A program made the position numbers and the translations under genes. Below are positions 1 to 8,403 of a stretch of DNA of 64,000 nt, in pieces. Under the pieces are notes generated by a model. That model searched no databases. It was not told the origin of the DNA and saw only the letters and a program-made list of their open reading frames with translations. Numbering within the stretch: the first letter of the stretch is position 1; each line of letters opens with the position of its first letter. This DNA is from Orlajensenia leifsoniae (lineage in GTDB: Bacteria; Actinomycetota; Actinomycetes; Actinomycetales; Microbacteriaceae), in the NCBI RefSeq assembly GCF_004570845.1, contig NZ_SPQZ01000003.1, positions 124,001-188,000 of the forward strand, in the 5' to 3' direction.

Positions 1-762
1 GATGATCTGCAGGATGAGCATGATGAACAGCACCCCGCGCAGCTGCGGCAGCGTCACGTGCCACACCTTGCGCCAGATGCCGGCTCCGTCGACCTCGGCG
101 GCGTCGTAGAGCTCGGGCGGCACGCTGATGAGGGCCGCGAGGTAGATGATGATCGATCCGCCGGCAGCGGCCCAGGTCGCCTCGATCACGAGCGACGGCA
201 TGGCCGTGGCAGCGCTCTGCAGCCAGGGCTGCGGCGGGATGCCGACCCAACCGAGCATGGTGTTGAACACGCCGTTCGGACTGGCGTCGTAGAAGACCTT
301 CCAGAGCAGCACGGCGACCACGGGCGGGATGACGACGGGCATGTACGCGAGGGCGCTGTAGAGGCCCTTGCCGCGCTTCACCTCGCTCATGAGCACGGCG
401 AGGAACAGCGGGATCGGGAATCCGAAGAGCAGCGCCAGGAACGCGAAGTACAGCGTGTTGACGATGGCGGTGCCGAGGTTGGGATCGCTGAGCACCCGCT
501 CGAAGTTGTCGAGCCCGACCCAGGTGGCCGGCTGCACGAGGTTGGTCTTCTGGAAGCTCATGATGACCGACTGCACGATCGGCGACCAGCTGAACACGGT
601 GAACACGATGAGCATCGGGGCGAGGAAGATCAGGTTCGACAGCCCGCCTCCGCGCACCCACGTGGCCGGGTTGCGCTTGCGGCGTCGCCTCGGGGCGACG
701 GATGCCGGAGGCTCGGGCGGTAGTGCGTCTCTGACCACGGGCGGATGATCCGTGACTGTCAT
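1..762 (-). CDS. Sugar ABC transporter permease, MalF-type (3' part outside window)
   Basis: Inner-membrane subunit of a carbohydrate importer. 254 codons are visible from an ATG at 762; the C-terminus lies beyond base 1. After a basic N-terminal tail (residues about 23-35, rich in Arg and Lys) come hydrophobic segments at about 42-62, 104-124, 136-156 and 190-215. An EAA-type loop (ELYDAAEVDGAG) follows near residue 220; in this family it docks on the ATPase. It follows the binding protein gene on the same strand with a gap of about 130 bases, so it is the next gene of the alpha-glucoside operon. A second permease is expected just outside the window. Confidence 0.88.
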   Translation of the reverse strand, partial: MTVTDHPPVVRDALPPEPPASVAPRRRRKRNPATWVRGGGLSNLIFLAPMLIVFTVFSWSPIVQSVIMSFQKTNLVQPATWVGLDNFERVLSDPNLGTAIVNTLYFAFLALLFGFPIPLFLAVLMSEVKRGKGLYSALAYMPVVIPPVVAVLLWKVFYDASPNGVFNTMLGWVGIPPQPWLQSAATAMPSLVIEATWAAAGGSIIIYLAALISVPPELYDAAEVDGAGIWRKVWHVTLPQLRGVLFIMLILQII

Positions 763-839
763 GGTGCGGGTTCCTTCGTGTGGGGCTGCGATGACCCTGG
801 TGACTCTCGGGGTGAGGTGACCGGTGATGAGTGGGGGTG

Positions 840-881
840 CGGATGCCGGCTCCCGGCGCGAGCGCTGGGAACCGGCATCCG
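840..881. repeat. Inverted pair of the CGGATGCC motif between binding protein and permease
   Basis: A perfect 10-base inverted repeat, CGGATGCCGG (840-849) and CCGGCATCCG (872-881), lies 14 bases past the stop codon of the binding protein gene and before the permease start. It can form a stem-loop that could stabilise or partly end the upstream message, as often seen between a highly expressed binding protein and its permeases. The arms are copies of an octamer that is very frequent across the window. Confidence 0.6.
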
Positions 882-894
882 TCACCGAAGCGGC

Positions 895-2262
895 TTACTG
901 CCCGTCGAGCAGGGCCTGGGCGTCGGAGTCGGCCTTCGTGAGGAGGGCGTCGACGTCGGCGTTCTCGTCGGTCAGCACGGCCTGGATGACGTTGTCGAGC
1001 AGGCCGTAGATGGGCTGGGTCTGACCCTTGAACTCGCCGACGGGCTTCTGGTCGAAGATGCCGTTGAAGAATCCGGCCATCTGGTCGGTCGGAACGTTGA
1101 CGTAGGGCTTGATCCATTCCTGCTGCTGGTCGTAGGTCGCCTTGTCGAGCACAGGCAGAACCGGGGTACCGACGGCCTGGTCGCTGTCGGCCAGGGCCTT
1201 CGCGTCAGCCTGCGCGGCATCCTTGTTCAGCAGTTTCTGCATGTAGTACCAGTCGATCCACTTCACACCGGCGGCCTTGTGGGCGTCGTCGATCTTCGGG
1301 CTCATCACGGCGATGTCGCCGCCTCCGAGCACGCCGGCGTCAGCACCCTCGGTCGGGATGACGGTGAGGCCGTACTGCTCGGGCTTCATGGAGAAGTCCC
1401 GGACGAGGGCCGTGTAGACGTCGGAGCCACTGGTGTACATGCCGAGGTTGCCCGCGGCGAACTCCTGGTTGATGCTTCCCCAGTCGAGCAGGAAGTTGTC
1501 GCCCATCGAGTCGTCCTCCCAGCGCAGGTCGTGGAAGTACTCGAGCGTGGCCTTCGTGCCGTCGTTGTTCAGCGTCGACGTGTAGCTGCCGTCGCCGTTG
1601 TCCTTCTGCATCTCGGCGCCGCGCGAGATCGACTGCGCGGTGAGCTGCCAGCCACCGGTGTTGCCCATGGTCATCGTGGCGTAGCCGGCCTTGCCGGTCT
1701 TCTCGGCGATGGCCTTCGCGTCTGCGCGCACTTCCTCCCACGTGGTCGGAGGCTGGTCGGGGTCGAGGCCGGCCGCGGTGAACAGGTCGCGGTTGTAGTG
1801 CAGGCCCATGGCGTAGGCCTGGCGCGGGAAGCCGAAGATGTTGCCGTCGTCGTCCTGCACCTCCCCGATGATGATCGGGTTGAACTTGTCGGCGTACCCG
1901 AGGTCCTTGACCTCCTTCGTCACGTCCATGAGCTGGCCGTTCTCGAGCAGGGTCTTGGTGTCGGTGAACGGCACCGTGAAGACGTCGGGGAGGCTGCCGC
2001 CGGCGAGCTGGGCGGCGAAGGTGGGAGCCTTCCACTCGTACTCGACGCCGATGACGTCGATGTCGGGGTTGAGCTTCTCGAACTGCTTCTCCTGAACGGC
2101 GAAGGCGTCGTAGGCGGCCTGATCGGCTCCGGGCGGGAAGGTGGCGACGCGGAGTTCGAGCTTTCCGCTTTCGTCGCCCGATCCGGTACCGCAGCCGGCG
2201 AGTGTGCCGGCCAGGGCGAGCGCGGCGAATGACGCGATCGCGACCTTGGCTGCTGACTTCAT
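895..2262 (-). CDS. Sugar ABC transporter substrate-binding lipoprotein
   Basis: Extracellular solute-binding protein (family 1) that captures a sugar, probably an alpha-glucoside given its neighbours, and delivers it to the permease. 455 aa. The N-terminus is a lipoprotein signal: basic start, hydrophobic stretch and lipobox LAGC with Cys24. The ATG at 2262 is preferred because it directly precedes this signal and has a GAAAGGA ribosome site; the longer reading frame to 2367 would bury the signal behind 35 proline-rich residues and overlap the previous gene. It sits about 100 bases downstream of the GH13 gene in the same direction. Confidence 0.9.
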   Translation of the reverse strand: MKSAAKVAIASFAALALAGTLAGCGTGSGDESGKLELRVATFPPGADQAAYDAFAVQEKQFEKLNPDIDVIGVEYEWKAPTFAAQLAGGSLPDVFTVPFTDTKTLLENGQLMDVTKEVKDLGYADKFNPIIIGEVQDDDGNIFGFPRQAYAMGLHYNRDLFTAAGLDPDQPPTTWEEVRADAKAIAEKTGKAGYATMTMGNTGGWQLTAQSISRGAEMQKDNGDGSYTSTLNNDGTKATLEYFHDLRWEDDSMGDNFLLDWGSINQEFAAGNLGMYTSGSDVYTALVRDFSMKPEQYGLTVIPTEGADAGVLGGGDIAVMSPKIDDAHKAAGVKWIDWYYMQKLLNKDAAQADAKALADSDQAVGTPVLPVLDKATYDQQQEWIKPYVNVPTDQMAGFFNGIFDQKPVGEFKGQTQPIYGLLDNVIQAVLTDENADVDALLTKADSDAQALLDGQ

Positions 2263-2363
2263 TGTCGTGGTCCTTTCGATGCTGTGTTGCTGGTGTGGTG
2301 GTGGGTTGTCGGTGCTGGGTGGTGGTGCTTCTCGCGGCCGGATGCTCCGAGCCGCCTCTGCGG

Positions 2364-4046
2364 TCAACTGGGCGTGATGCGCAGCCAGGCCGTGGAGTCA
2401 GTGGGCAGCAGTCCGCCGTCGAGCGGGGTGCTGGCGAGCAGGATGCTGTCGTGCTCGGGGAGCTCGACCGCGGTGGCCGAGAGGTTGGTGACGCAGAGGA
2501 AGCGCTCGCCGCGGGTGAAGGCGAGCACGTCGGAGCCGCCGTCGGCAGCGTCGTCGAGCCAGGTGAGGGTCCCGTCGCCGAGTTCCTCCTCCCGTCGACG
2601 GATGCGGAGGGCCTCGCGGTAGAGCCTGAGCATGGAGGCCGGGTCGGCCTCCTGCGCCTCGACGGTGAGCGCCGACCAGTCGTCGGGCTGCGGCAGCCAG
2701 GGCGCGCTCGACGCCTGTGCGGGGCTGAAGCCGAAGGGCGCAGCGGTGCCGCGCCAGGGCAGGGGCACGCGGCATCCGTCCCGCCCGGGGTCGACGCCGC
2801 CCGAGCGGTAGTGCATCGGATCCTGCAGCAGGGTCGTCGGCAGCTCCACCTCGGGCAGGCCGAGCTCGTCGCCCTGGTAGATGTAGAGCGATCCGGGCAG
2901 GGCGGCCGTGAGGAGCGCCGCAGCGCGGGCACGGCGGGTGCCGAGATCGAGGTCGGTCGGGGTGCCGAAGCGCTTCTTGACGAAGGCGAACGACGAGTCC
3001 TCACGGCCGTAGCGGGTCACCGGACGGGTCACGTCGTGGTTCGACAGCACCCAGGTGCTCGGAGCTCCGACGGGGGCATGGGCAGCGAGCATCAGGTCGA
3101 TCGAGGCCCGGAACTCCTCGGCACCCCACGGGCGCGACATGAAGTCGAAGTTGAAGGCGGTGTGCATCTCGTCGGGCCGCAGGTAGTCGGCGAAGCGCTT
3201 CGCATCCGGAACCCAGACCTCTCCGACGAGCACACGGGTGCCCTCGTAGGAGTCGGCGATGCGGCGCCACGCGCGGTAGACGTCGTGCACCTCGTCGCGG
3301 TCCTCGGTGGGGTGCTCCCCCGGACCCGGGTTCTCGGGCACCTCGGCCAGGGTCGGGTCCTTGATGAGCAGGCCGGCCGAGTCGATGCGCACGCCGGCGA
3401 CCCCGCGGTCGAACCAGAAGCGCAGGATGTCCTCGTGCTCGGCGACGACGTCGGGGTGGTTCCAGTTGAGGTCGGGCTGCTCGGGGGTGAACAGGTGCAG
3501 GTACCACTCGCCCGCGGTGCCGTCGGGGTCGGTCGTGCGGGTCCAGGTGTCGCCAGCGAAGTTCGAGACCCAGTGGTTGGGCATCTCGTCGCCGTTCTCG
3601 CCGAGGCCGGGGTGGAACCAGAAGCGCTCGCGCTCCGGCGATCCGGGGCCGGCCGCGAGAGCCTGCTGGAACCACGGATGCTGATCGCTCACGTGGTTCG
3701 GGACGATGTCGATGATCGTGCGGATGCCGAGGGCCAGCGCCTCGCTGATGAGGAGCTCGGCCTCGTCGAGGGTGCCGAACGCGGGGTGGATGTCGCGGTA
3801 GTCGCTGACGTCGTAGCCGCCGTCGGCGAGCGGCGACGGGTACCACGGGTTGAACCAGATGGCGTCGACGCCGAGGTCCTTCAGGTACTGGAGGTGCTGA
3901 CGCACGCCGCGGAGGTCGCCGGTTCCATCGCCGTCGCTGTCCGCGAAGCTGCGCACGTACACCTGGTAGATGACGGCACTGCGCCACCACAGCGCATCGG
4001 CCGACGCCTGCTCCGGTGTTCCGGCATCGAGTACTGACATGGTCAC
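2364..4046 (-). CDS. GH13 alpha-glucosidase (oligo-glucosidase type)
   Basis: Intracellular glycoside hydrolase family 13 enzyme of 560 aa that releases glucose from imported alpha-glucosides. The (beta/alpha)8 barrel carries the family landmarks: DIVPNH at 113-118, GVRID with nucleophile Asp222, VGEV with acid/base Glu276, and SNHD with Asp338. A DSDGDGTGD loop (36-44) resembles the calcium-binding loop of oligo-1,6-glucosidases. There is no signal peptide, as expected for an enzyme acting after uptake. ATG at 4046 and a second ATG two codons later are both possible starts. First gene of the operon after the LacI regulator; exact linkage specificity cannot be read from sequence. Confidence 0.9.
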   Translation of the reverse strand: MTMSVLDAGTPEQASADALWWRSAVIYQVYVRSFADSDGDGTGDLRGVRQHLQYLKDLGVDAIWFNPWYPSPLADGGYDVSDYRDIHPAFGTLDEAELLISEALALGIRTIIDIVPNHVSDQHPWFQQALAAGPGSPERERFWFHPGLGENGDEMPNHWVSNFAGDTWTRTTDPDGTAGEWYLHLFTPEQPDLNWNHPDVVAEHEDILRFWFDRGVAGVRIDSAGLLIKDPTLAEVPENPGPGEHPTEDRDEVHDVYRAWRRIADSYEGTRVLVGEVWVPDAKRFADYLRPDEMHTAFNFDFMSRPWGAEEFRASIDLMLAAHAPVGAPSTWVLSNHDVTRPVTRYGREDSSFAFVKKRFGTPTDLDLGTRRARAAALLTAALPGSLYIYQGDELGLPEVELPTTLLQDPMHYRSGGVDPGRDGCRVPLPWRGTAAPFGFSPAQASSAPWLPQPDDWSALTVEAQEADPASMLRLYREALRIRRREEELGDGTLTWLDDAADGGSDVLAFTRGERFLCVTNLSATAVELPEHDSILLASTPLDGGLLPTDSTAWLRITPS

Positions 4047-4175
4047 TCGGATGGCTCCTCATCGCGTCTGGCACGGGTGTCGTGCGCACCGCTGAGGGCT
4101 GTTCTACGAGCGACTCCATCGGCGTGAGGACGAACGTAGTGTTTGTAACAGATTGACGCAACAATTCAACAATCC

Positions 4176-4188
4176 GCAAGCAGCTTGC
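4176..4188. promoter_or_regulatory. Probable LacI-type operator of the alpha-glucoside operon
   Basis: GCAAGCAGCTTGC is a perfect palindrome around a central G/C position, the size and style of LacI-family operators. It lies about 130 bases upstream of the GH13 start and downstream of the LacI gene, in an AT-rich patch (4135-4205) unlike its surroundings. A possible minus-strand promoter, TTGAAT / 16 bases / TACAAA, overlaps the same patch and reads toward the GH13 gene. The assignment to the adjacent regulator is inferred from position. Confidence 0.5.
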
Positions 4189-4320
4189 TCAAATCTGCGT
4201 AAAGTTTCGTGCAGGCGGGCCGCAAGTCCACACCACTCGCTCTCCCGCTCGCCCCCTCCGGCTCGCAGAGATCCGGCCGCAGGCCGCGACCGATGCGCAT
4301 CGAGCTCGGCGGGACCCGCT

Positions 4321-4363
4321 GATGCGCTTCGACCGCGGACTCCGTCCGGGCATCAGCCAGCGG
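4321..4363 (+). repeat. Dispersed intergenic repeat, half copy
   Basis: A copy of the element containing GCGCTTCGACCGCGGACT, then CCGTCCGGGCATCAG. It lies just past the 3' end of the LacI gene. Related copies occur near 7.1-7.2, 38.4, 42.95 and 46.1 kb (see findings). Confidence 0.6.
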
Positions 4364-4378
4364 GATGCCAGCGGGATG

Positions 4379-5398
4379 TCAGCGGGTTGCTGCCACCGCG
4401 GCAGGCCCCGTCGAGGCCCGCACCACGAGTTCCGGCGCGAACAGAAGCTCGTCGGTGACCGGGGCGCCGCTGGTCATCTGCCGCATCAGCAGCTCCACGA
4501 TCATGCGACCCATCGACTCGATCGGCTGCCTGACCGTGGTGAGCGGCGGCTCGGTGCAGTTCATCAGCGCCGAGTCGTCGTAGCCGATCACCGAGATGTC
4601 CTCGGGCACGCGGAGCCCTGCCCGACGGACGGCCCGCACGGCGCCGAGCGCCATCGGATCGCTCGCGCACACCATGGCCGTCACGCCCTCCTTGAGCAGC
4701 CGAGTCGCAGCAGCCTGCCCGGCCTCGAGCGAGTAGAGCGAGTGCACGATCCGGCGTGCGGGCAGCTCGAGACCCGTCGCTCCCGCGATCCGCTCGGCCG
4801 CCTCCAGCTTGCGCCGCGACGGCATGTGGTCTGTCGGGCCGAGCAGGATGCCGATCTCGCTGTGCCCGAGCTGCATGAGATGACTGAACGCCTGCTCCAT
4901 CGACACCCGGTCGTCGCACGACACCGTGGCGAAGTCGAGGTCGGGTACCGGCGCATTGACGAGAACCGTCGGCAGGTTGAGCTCCCGCAGCCGCTCGTAG
5001 TGGTCGTGGGAGGTGTCGGCCTGGGCGTAGGCGCCGCCGACGAAGATGACACCGGAGACCTGCTGATGCAGCAGCAGTTCGACGTAGTCGGACTCCGAGA
5101 TGCCGCCGGCCGTCTGCGTGCAGAGCACCGGGGTGTAGCCGTTCTGGGCGAGACCGCCCGAGATCACCTCGGCGAACGCGGGGAAGATGGGGTTCTGGAG
5201 CTCGGGCATGACGAGGCCCACCAACCGGGCGCGCTCTCCGCGGAGCTTCGTGGGGCGCTCGTAGCCGAGCACGTCGAGGGCGGTGAGCACAGTGCGCCGC
5301 GTGGCCTCCGAGACGCCGGGCTTGTTGTTGAGCACGCGGCTGACCGTGGCCTCACTGACTCCGACCTTGCGTGCGACATCCGCCAACCGTCTCGACAT
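4379..5398 (-). CDS. LacI-family transcriptional regulator (alpha-glucoside operon)
   Basis: 339 aa. The N-terminal helix-turn-helix (residues 4-23, LADVARKVGVSEATVSRVLN) is the LacI signature, followed by the hinge and a periplasmic-binding-fold effector domain (about 60-330) with the family phrases GYDDSALM and TTVRQP. The ATG at 5398 places the helix-turn-helix at the very N-terminus, as is usual. It lies directly upstream of, and in the same direction as, the GH13 gene, separated by about 330 bases holding a palindromic operator, so it probably represses the alpha-glucoside operon and responds to a sugar. Confidence 0.9.
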   Translation of the reverse strand: MSRRLADVARKVGVSEATVSRVLNNKPGVSEATRRTVLTALDVLGYERPTKLRGERARLVGLVMPELQNPIFPAFAEVISGGLAQNGYTPVLCTQTAGGISESDYVELLLHQQVSGVIFVGGAYAQADTSHDHYERLRELNLPTVLVNAPVPDLDFATVSCDDRVSMEQAFSHLMQLGHSEIGILLGPTDHMPSRRKLEAAERIAGATGLELPARRIVHSLYSLEAGQAAATRLLKEGVTAMVCASDPMALGAVRAVRRAGLRVPEDISVIGYDDSALMNCTEPPLTTVRQPIESMGRMIVELLMRQMTSGAPVTDELLFAPELVVRASTGPAAVAATR

Positions 5399-5433
5399 GC
5401 CCGCAAGTGTACGACTGAATCACGCAAACAGAC

Positions 5434-5473
5434 GCGCCCTCGACCTCCCGCGATGACGGGAGGTCGAGGGCGC
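5434..5473 (-). terminator. Strong stem-loop terminator
   Basis: A perfect 16-base inverted repeat (5434-5449 and 5458-5473) with an 8-base loop starts 13 bases past the stop of the small lipoprotein gene. On the minus strand it is followed by a moderately T-rich stretch (GTCTGTTTGCG). It separates that gene from the LacI gene. Confidence 0.8.
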
Positions 5474-5486
5474 GAGACTGCGTCAG

Positions 5487-5927
5487 CTACTTCTTGGCGC
5501 TGCAGGCGTCGTTGACGGCGGCGGCAGCGTCGGAGATGTCGGTCATCGCCTTGGTCTGCGCATCGGCGTCGAGCTGCTCGGGGTCCGTCGGCACGGTCTC
5601 GATGTAGTCCTCGCCGGCGTCGAGCGCGTCGCCGAAGCTCTCGAGGGCCTGCTCGACGTCCTTGTTGTCGTCCCACTCGTCGGACAGGGTGTCGACGCGG
5701 TCGCCGAGTCCGTCGAAGTAGGTCTTGGCGTCAGCCTGACCGGCCGAGAGGTCGCCGGCGAGGGTGTTCTGCGCGCCGTTGTTGATGTCGCGCACCTCGG
5801 ACTGGAGGGTGTCGCAGTTCTGGGCGGAGGCGGTGGAGTCACTCGAGGAGCCGCTGGCGCAGCCCGTGAACAGCAGAGCCGCGGAGACGGCGAGGGCGGC
5901 GACGATGGCCGGGCGGGTTGTCTTCAT
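5487..5927 (-). CDS. Small predicted lipoprotein of unknown function
   Basis: 146 aa. The N-terminus is a clear lipoprotein signal: MKTTRP, a hydrophobic stretch, then LFTGC with Cys23. The mature part is acidic and Asp/Ala-rich, predicted mainly helical, with two further cysteines (in QNCDT and NDACS) that could form a disulfide. ATG 5927 is chosen because it starts the signal and has GGGGATC upstream; the frame extends to 5990 without a signal-like sequence. No family recognised. Monocistronic: it has its own promoter-like TAGGCT at 5977-5982 and a strong terminator after it. Confidence 0.75.
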   Translation of the reverse strand: MKTTRPAIVAALAVSAALLFTGCASGSSSDSTASAQNCDTLQSEVRDINNGAQNTLAGDLSAGQADAKTYFDGLGDRVDTLSDEWDDNKDVEQALESFGDALDAGEDYIETVPTDPEQLDADAQTKAMTDISDAAAAVNDACSAKK

Positions 5928-5976
5928 GGATTTGATCCCCTTGTGTTGCGGATGGAACGGATGTTGCAAAGCAACA

Positions 5977-5982
5977 AGCCTA
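5977..5982 (-). promoter_or_regulatory. -10 box TAGGCT for the lipoprotein gene
   Basis: TAGGCT on the minus strand fits the actinobacterial TANNNT -10 consensus and lies 49 bases upstream of the lipoprotein ATG. A small stem (GTTGC-TTT-GCAAC, 5963-5975) falls in the resulting leader. Confidence 0.45.
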
Positions 5983-6031
5983 CGCTCCACCCTCCGACAC
6001 CGTCATGACCGGCCATCGCCGCAGGAGCGGC

Positions 6032-6811
6032 TCAGTACCAGTTGACCGACTGGCTGTGGCTCCAGGCCGCGCACGGCGAGCCGTAGCTGCCGGCGATGTA
6101 GCCGAGGCCCCAGGTGATCTGGGTCGCGGCGCTCGTGGCCCAGTCGGCACCGGCCGTCGCCATCTTCGAGCCAGGCAGGGACTGCGGGATGCCCGTCGCT
6201 CCCGAGCTGCTGTTGCTGGCGTTCACGTCCCAGCCGGACTCCTTGGTCCACAGGCTATCGAGGCACTGGAACTGGTCGTCGCCCCACCCGTACTGGCTGG
6301 CGGCGAGCTGGCGTGCCGTGGCTCGCGCGCCGTCGGGGGTGTTCGCGACGCGCGCTGCTTCGGCGGCTGCAGCGGCGGCGGCATCGGCAGCGGAGACGGC
6401 TGCTGCGGTCTGCGCGGCTGCCGCCTGGGCGGCATCCGTCAGCGCGACGGTGCGACCGACGCTCAACAGTTTGTAGTCGGCGAGCTGCGAGACCGTCGTC
6501 TCGAGCTCGGTCGCGTCGACCTTCGAGGCGGCCGAGGCGATGACGGCGTTCGCGCTCGTGATGGTGGCCCGCGCTGCACTCTGCGCCTTGTACGCGGCGA
6601 TGTCCTCGTAGAACGAGAGGTGGTCGCTGTCGAGAGCGCCCTGCTGGGAGAGGGCGGCGGTCTCGCGCTGGGCGGCGGCCTGGTCGGTGCTGGCGTTGGC
6701 GATGAAGGGGGCCGAGAGAAGACTTCCGGCTGCGACGAGGGCGATGGCTGTCGTCGCGATGACACGGTTGCGGCGGGTACGGGGGGTGATCGTGGTGATG
6801 TGGCGGTGCAC
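6032..6811 (-). CDS. Secreted lytic-transglycosylase-like (SLT/APF-type) wall protein
   Basis: 259 aa from a GTG at 6811. A basic start and hydrophobic segment (residues about 17-40, ending ANA) make an export signal. Residues 43-160 are Ala/Gln-rich and probably coiled-coil. The C-terminal about 90 residues (GWGDDQFQCLDSLWTKESGW...) match the compact transglycosylase-like domain of actinobacterial aggregation-promoting and resuscitation-type proteins, with Glu191 in KESGW as the likely catalytic acid. It probably trims peptidoglycan. Extending the frame to 7162 adds over 100 low-quality residues, so the GTG just before the signal is preferred. Preceded by an unusually long non-coding stretch. 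Confidence 0.8.
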   Translation of the reverse strand: MHRHITTITPRTRRNRVIATTAIALVAAGSLLSAPFIANASTDQAAAQRETAALSQQGALDSDHLSFYEDIAAYKAQSAARATITSANAVIASAASKVDATELETTVSQLADYKLLSVGRTVALTDAAQAAAAQTAAAVSAADAAAAAAAEAARVANTPDGARATARQLAASQYGWGDDQFQCLDSLWTKESGWDVNASNSSSGATGIPQSLPGSKMATAGADWATSAATQITWGLGYIAGSYGSPCAAWSHSQSVNWY

Positions 6812-7269
6812 GGGGGTCCAATGATGGTGCTTCCCTGCTGCGGGCGATGCACTGCACTCCGGCAGGCATGGGCGCAGTGCTGCACGTCGGGTCGGCGCAG
6901 CACGCAGGCTGGATCTGGCACGGAAGGATCGGGGCTTCCGGCCGGCGCGGAGAGCCGCGCGCGACTCTGCCACTGCCGCGCAGGCGCGGTCAGTGGCAGA
7001 GCGGTCATGCCGATGGGGGGATCGGCACGCGAACATCACGATAGGCAGTCGCCCTGAACGAGTTCTGTGCTGCCGCTGCAACAGCGCTGTGAGCGTGCAC
7101 ACGTCAACGATCCGACAGCTGAGGTCCGACTCCGCTCGCTCATCGAGGCCCGCCGAAGTCACGGTCGAAGCGCAGCCGGCCCGACGCTTCGACCGCGGGC
7201 TGCGGCGGGCATCAGCACACGGTCATGCTCGAAGTTGCGGCATCCGAGTTTCGAAACTATGTTCGAGGT
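6812..7269. other. 458-base non-coding stretch with a strong stem-loop and a degenerate palindromic repeat
   Basis: No convincing gene is present. Toward the transglycosylase-like gene (minus strand) it would form a long leader containing a stem-loop at 6965-7001: an 11-base perfect outer stem (CTCTGCCACTG / CAGTGGCAGAG) and a 5-base inner CCGCG/CGCGG stem. The part from 7128 to 7222 is a degenerate composite copy of the dispersed intergenic repeat, with GGTCGAAGCG (7163-7172) facing CGCTTCGACC (7185-7194). Confidence 0.6.
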
Positions 7270-7560
7270 ATGGGACAGAACCGGCGCTACGGCAGTGACA
7301 TCACCGACGAGGCCGTGCACGAGACGGCCACTCGACCGCAGCCCATCTCGCTCGGCAAGGCCGAGCTGGGCGACGAGCCTGTTAAGGAAGCGGACCGTCC
7401 CATCGCCGTCTCGGCCTGGGTGCGCTTCCCCGAGTCGCCCATCCGTGTGCGTTGCACGGCCATCGCCTGGACCAGCAAGGCCGTGCGCGTCGAGTTCACC
7501 ATGAAGGACGGCGCCGTTCGCCGGGCCTGGGTGTGGGCGTCGGCGGTGGAGCGGGTGTAG
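7270..7560 (+). CDS. Conserved-looking hypothetical protein, 96 aa
   Basis: Small soluble protein with no signal or membrane segment. The second half (VSAWVRFPESPIRVRCTAIAWTSKAVRVEF) reads like a compact beta-strand domain ending in a Trp-rich WVWASAVERV. The ATG at 7270 is chosen over 7225 because GAGG lies just upstream and the extra 15 residues look random. It converges on the EEP hydrolase gene, with four bases between the two stops. Not recognised. Confidence 0.6.
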   Translation: MGQNRRYGSDITDEAVHETATRPQPISLGKAELGDEPVKEADRPIAVSAWVRFPESPIRVRCTAIAWTSKAVRVEFTMKDGAVRRAWVWASAVERV

Positions 7561-7564
7561 CCGG

Positions 7565-8272
7565 TCAGCTGGCCTCGGCTGCGGCGCTGGCCGACGCTGC
7601 GGCATCCGCGTAGCTCGACGTCACCAGGATCGGCAGGTGATCCGACGATCCACGGGGCAGCGTGATGACGCTCTCGATCGTGAGTCCGACGGAGGTCGCC
7701 AGGTCGAAGTGCCCGCGGAACACCTTGTAGCGCGTGTAGGTGCGGCTGTCGCTGAGCGTCAGGTCGTAGCCGGATGCCGTGATCTTGTCGCTGAGCCCGG
7801 CCTTGAACACCGGGTAGTTGTAGTCGCCGACCATGAGCACCGGAAGCCCGGGACCCATGAGCTGCATCTCGGCGAGCGCCGCGTGGATCTGCTTGCGGCG
7901 CAGCGAGTTGAGTGCGGTGAGCGGCGCGGCGTGGAACGAGGCGACGACCAGCTCGCGGTCGTGCTCCTCGTCTCGGAGCCGCACGGCGATGAGGCGCTCG
8001 TGAGCCGGCTTCGCGACCCTGTCGTAGAGGGAGCGCTTGAGCTCGAAGGCCCTCGTCGCCTGAACGGTGAACTGCCTGTTGCGGTGGTAGACGGCGAGGC
8101 CCAGCCTGTTGCGAGCCGTCGCATCCGACAAGTGCAGGTCGCCGATGAACTCGGGGAGAGCCCGATCGTCGCACTCCTGCAGGCACAGCACGTCGGGAGA
8201 GTGACGCTGCACGATCTCCGTCAACTCGCCGATAGCGCGGTGCTTCCGGAGGTTGTAGCTGATGACCTTCAC
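7565..8272 (-). CDS. Endonuclease/exonuclease/phosphatase (EEP) family protein
   Basis: 235 aa. EEP-fold hydrolase with the expected order of motifs: SYNLRKH near the start, LQECD (metal-binding Glu), ASFHAAP, VGDYNYP (Asp/Asn pair) and the terminal GSSDHLPI with its catalytic Asp-His. Such proteins cut phosphodiester or phosphomonoester bonds; the substrate cannot be told. GTG at 8272 puts the first motif at the N-terminus and has AGAGAAGA upstream; the frame runs to 8923 only as a shadow of the SRAP gene. A TAGGCT -10 box lies at 8307-8312. Confidence 0.82.
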   Translation of the reverse strand: MKVISYNLRKHRAIGELTEIVQRHSPDVLCLQECDDRALPEFIGDLHLSDATARNRLGLAVYHRNRQFTVQATRAFELKRSLYDRVAKPAHERLIAVRLRDEEHDRELVVASFHAAPLTALNSLRRKQIHAALAEMQLMGPGLPVLMVGDYNYPVFKAGLSDKITASGYDLTLSDSRTYTRYKVFRGHFDLATSVGLTIESVITLPRGSSDHLPILVTSSYADAAASASAAAEAS

Positions 8273-8306
8273 GATGTCTTCTCTTCGTATCTCGGCGGAC
8301 CCGACA

Positions 8307-8312
8307 AGCCTA
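8307..8312 (-). promoter_or_regulatory. -10 box TAGGCT for the EEP gene
   Basis: TAGGCT on the minus strand, 34 bases upstream of the GTG, gives a short leader carrying the AGAGAAGA ribosome site. Confidence 0.4.
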
Positions 8313-8403
8313 CGGCGATGAGCGCCGCGCATCTGAACGTGGACTGTGCAGCGGCTGAAAAGTATGATGCGCGATGCTGGTTGGGCGACGGATGCCGGAC
8401 CCG

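Noticed and set aside
745-2232. 495-codon plus-strand frame over the binding protein gene
   Set aside because: Antisense shadow; composition is Gly/Val/Arg-rich and the minus strand gives a lipoprotein signal and binding-protein fold.
6812-7162. c-di-AMP (ydaO) riboswitch
   Set aside because: The gene type suggested it, but I could not find the GGGTGAATC-like and GGGAACC-like conserved segments; only a stem-loop is supported.
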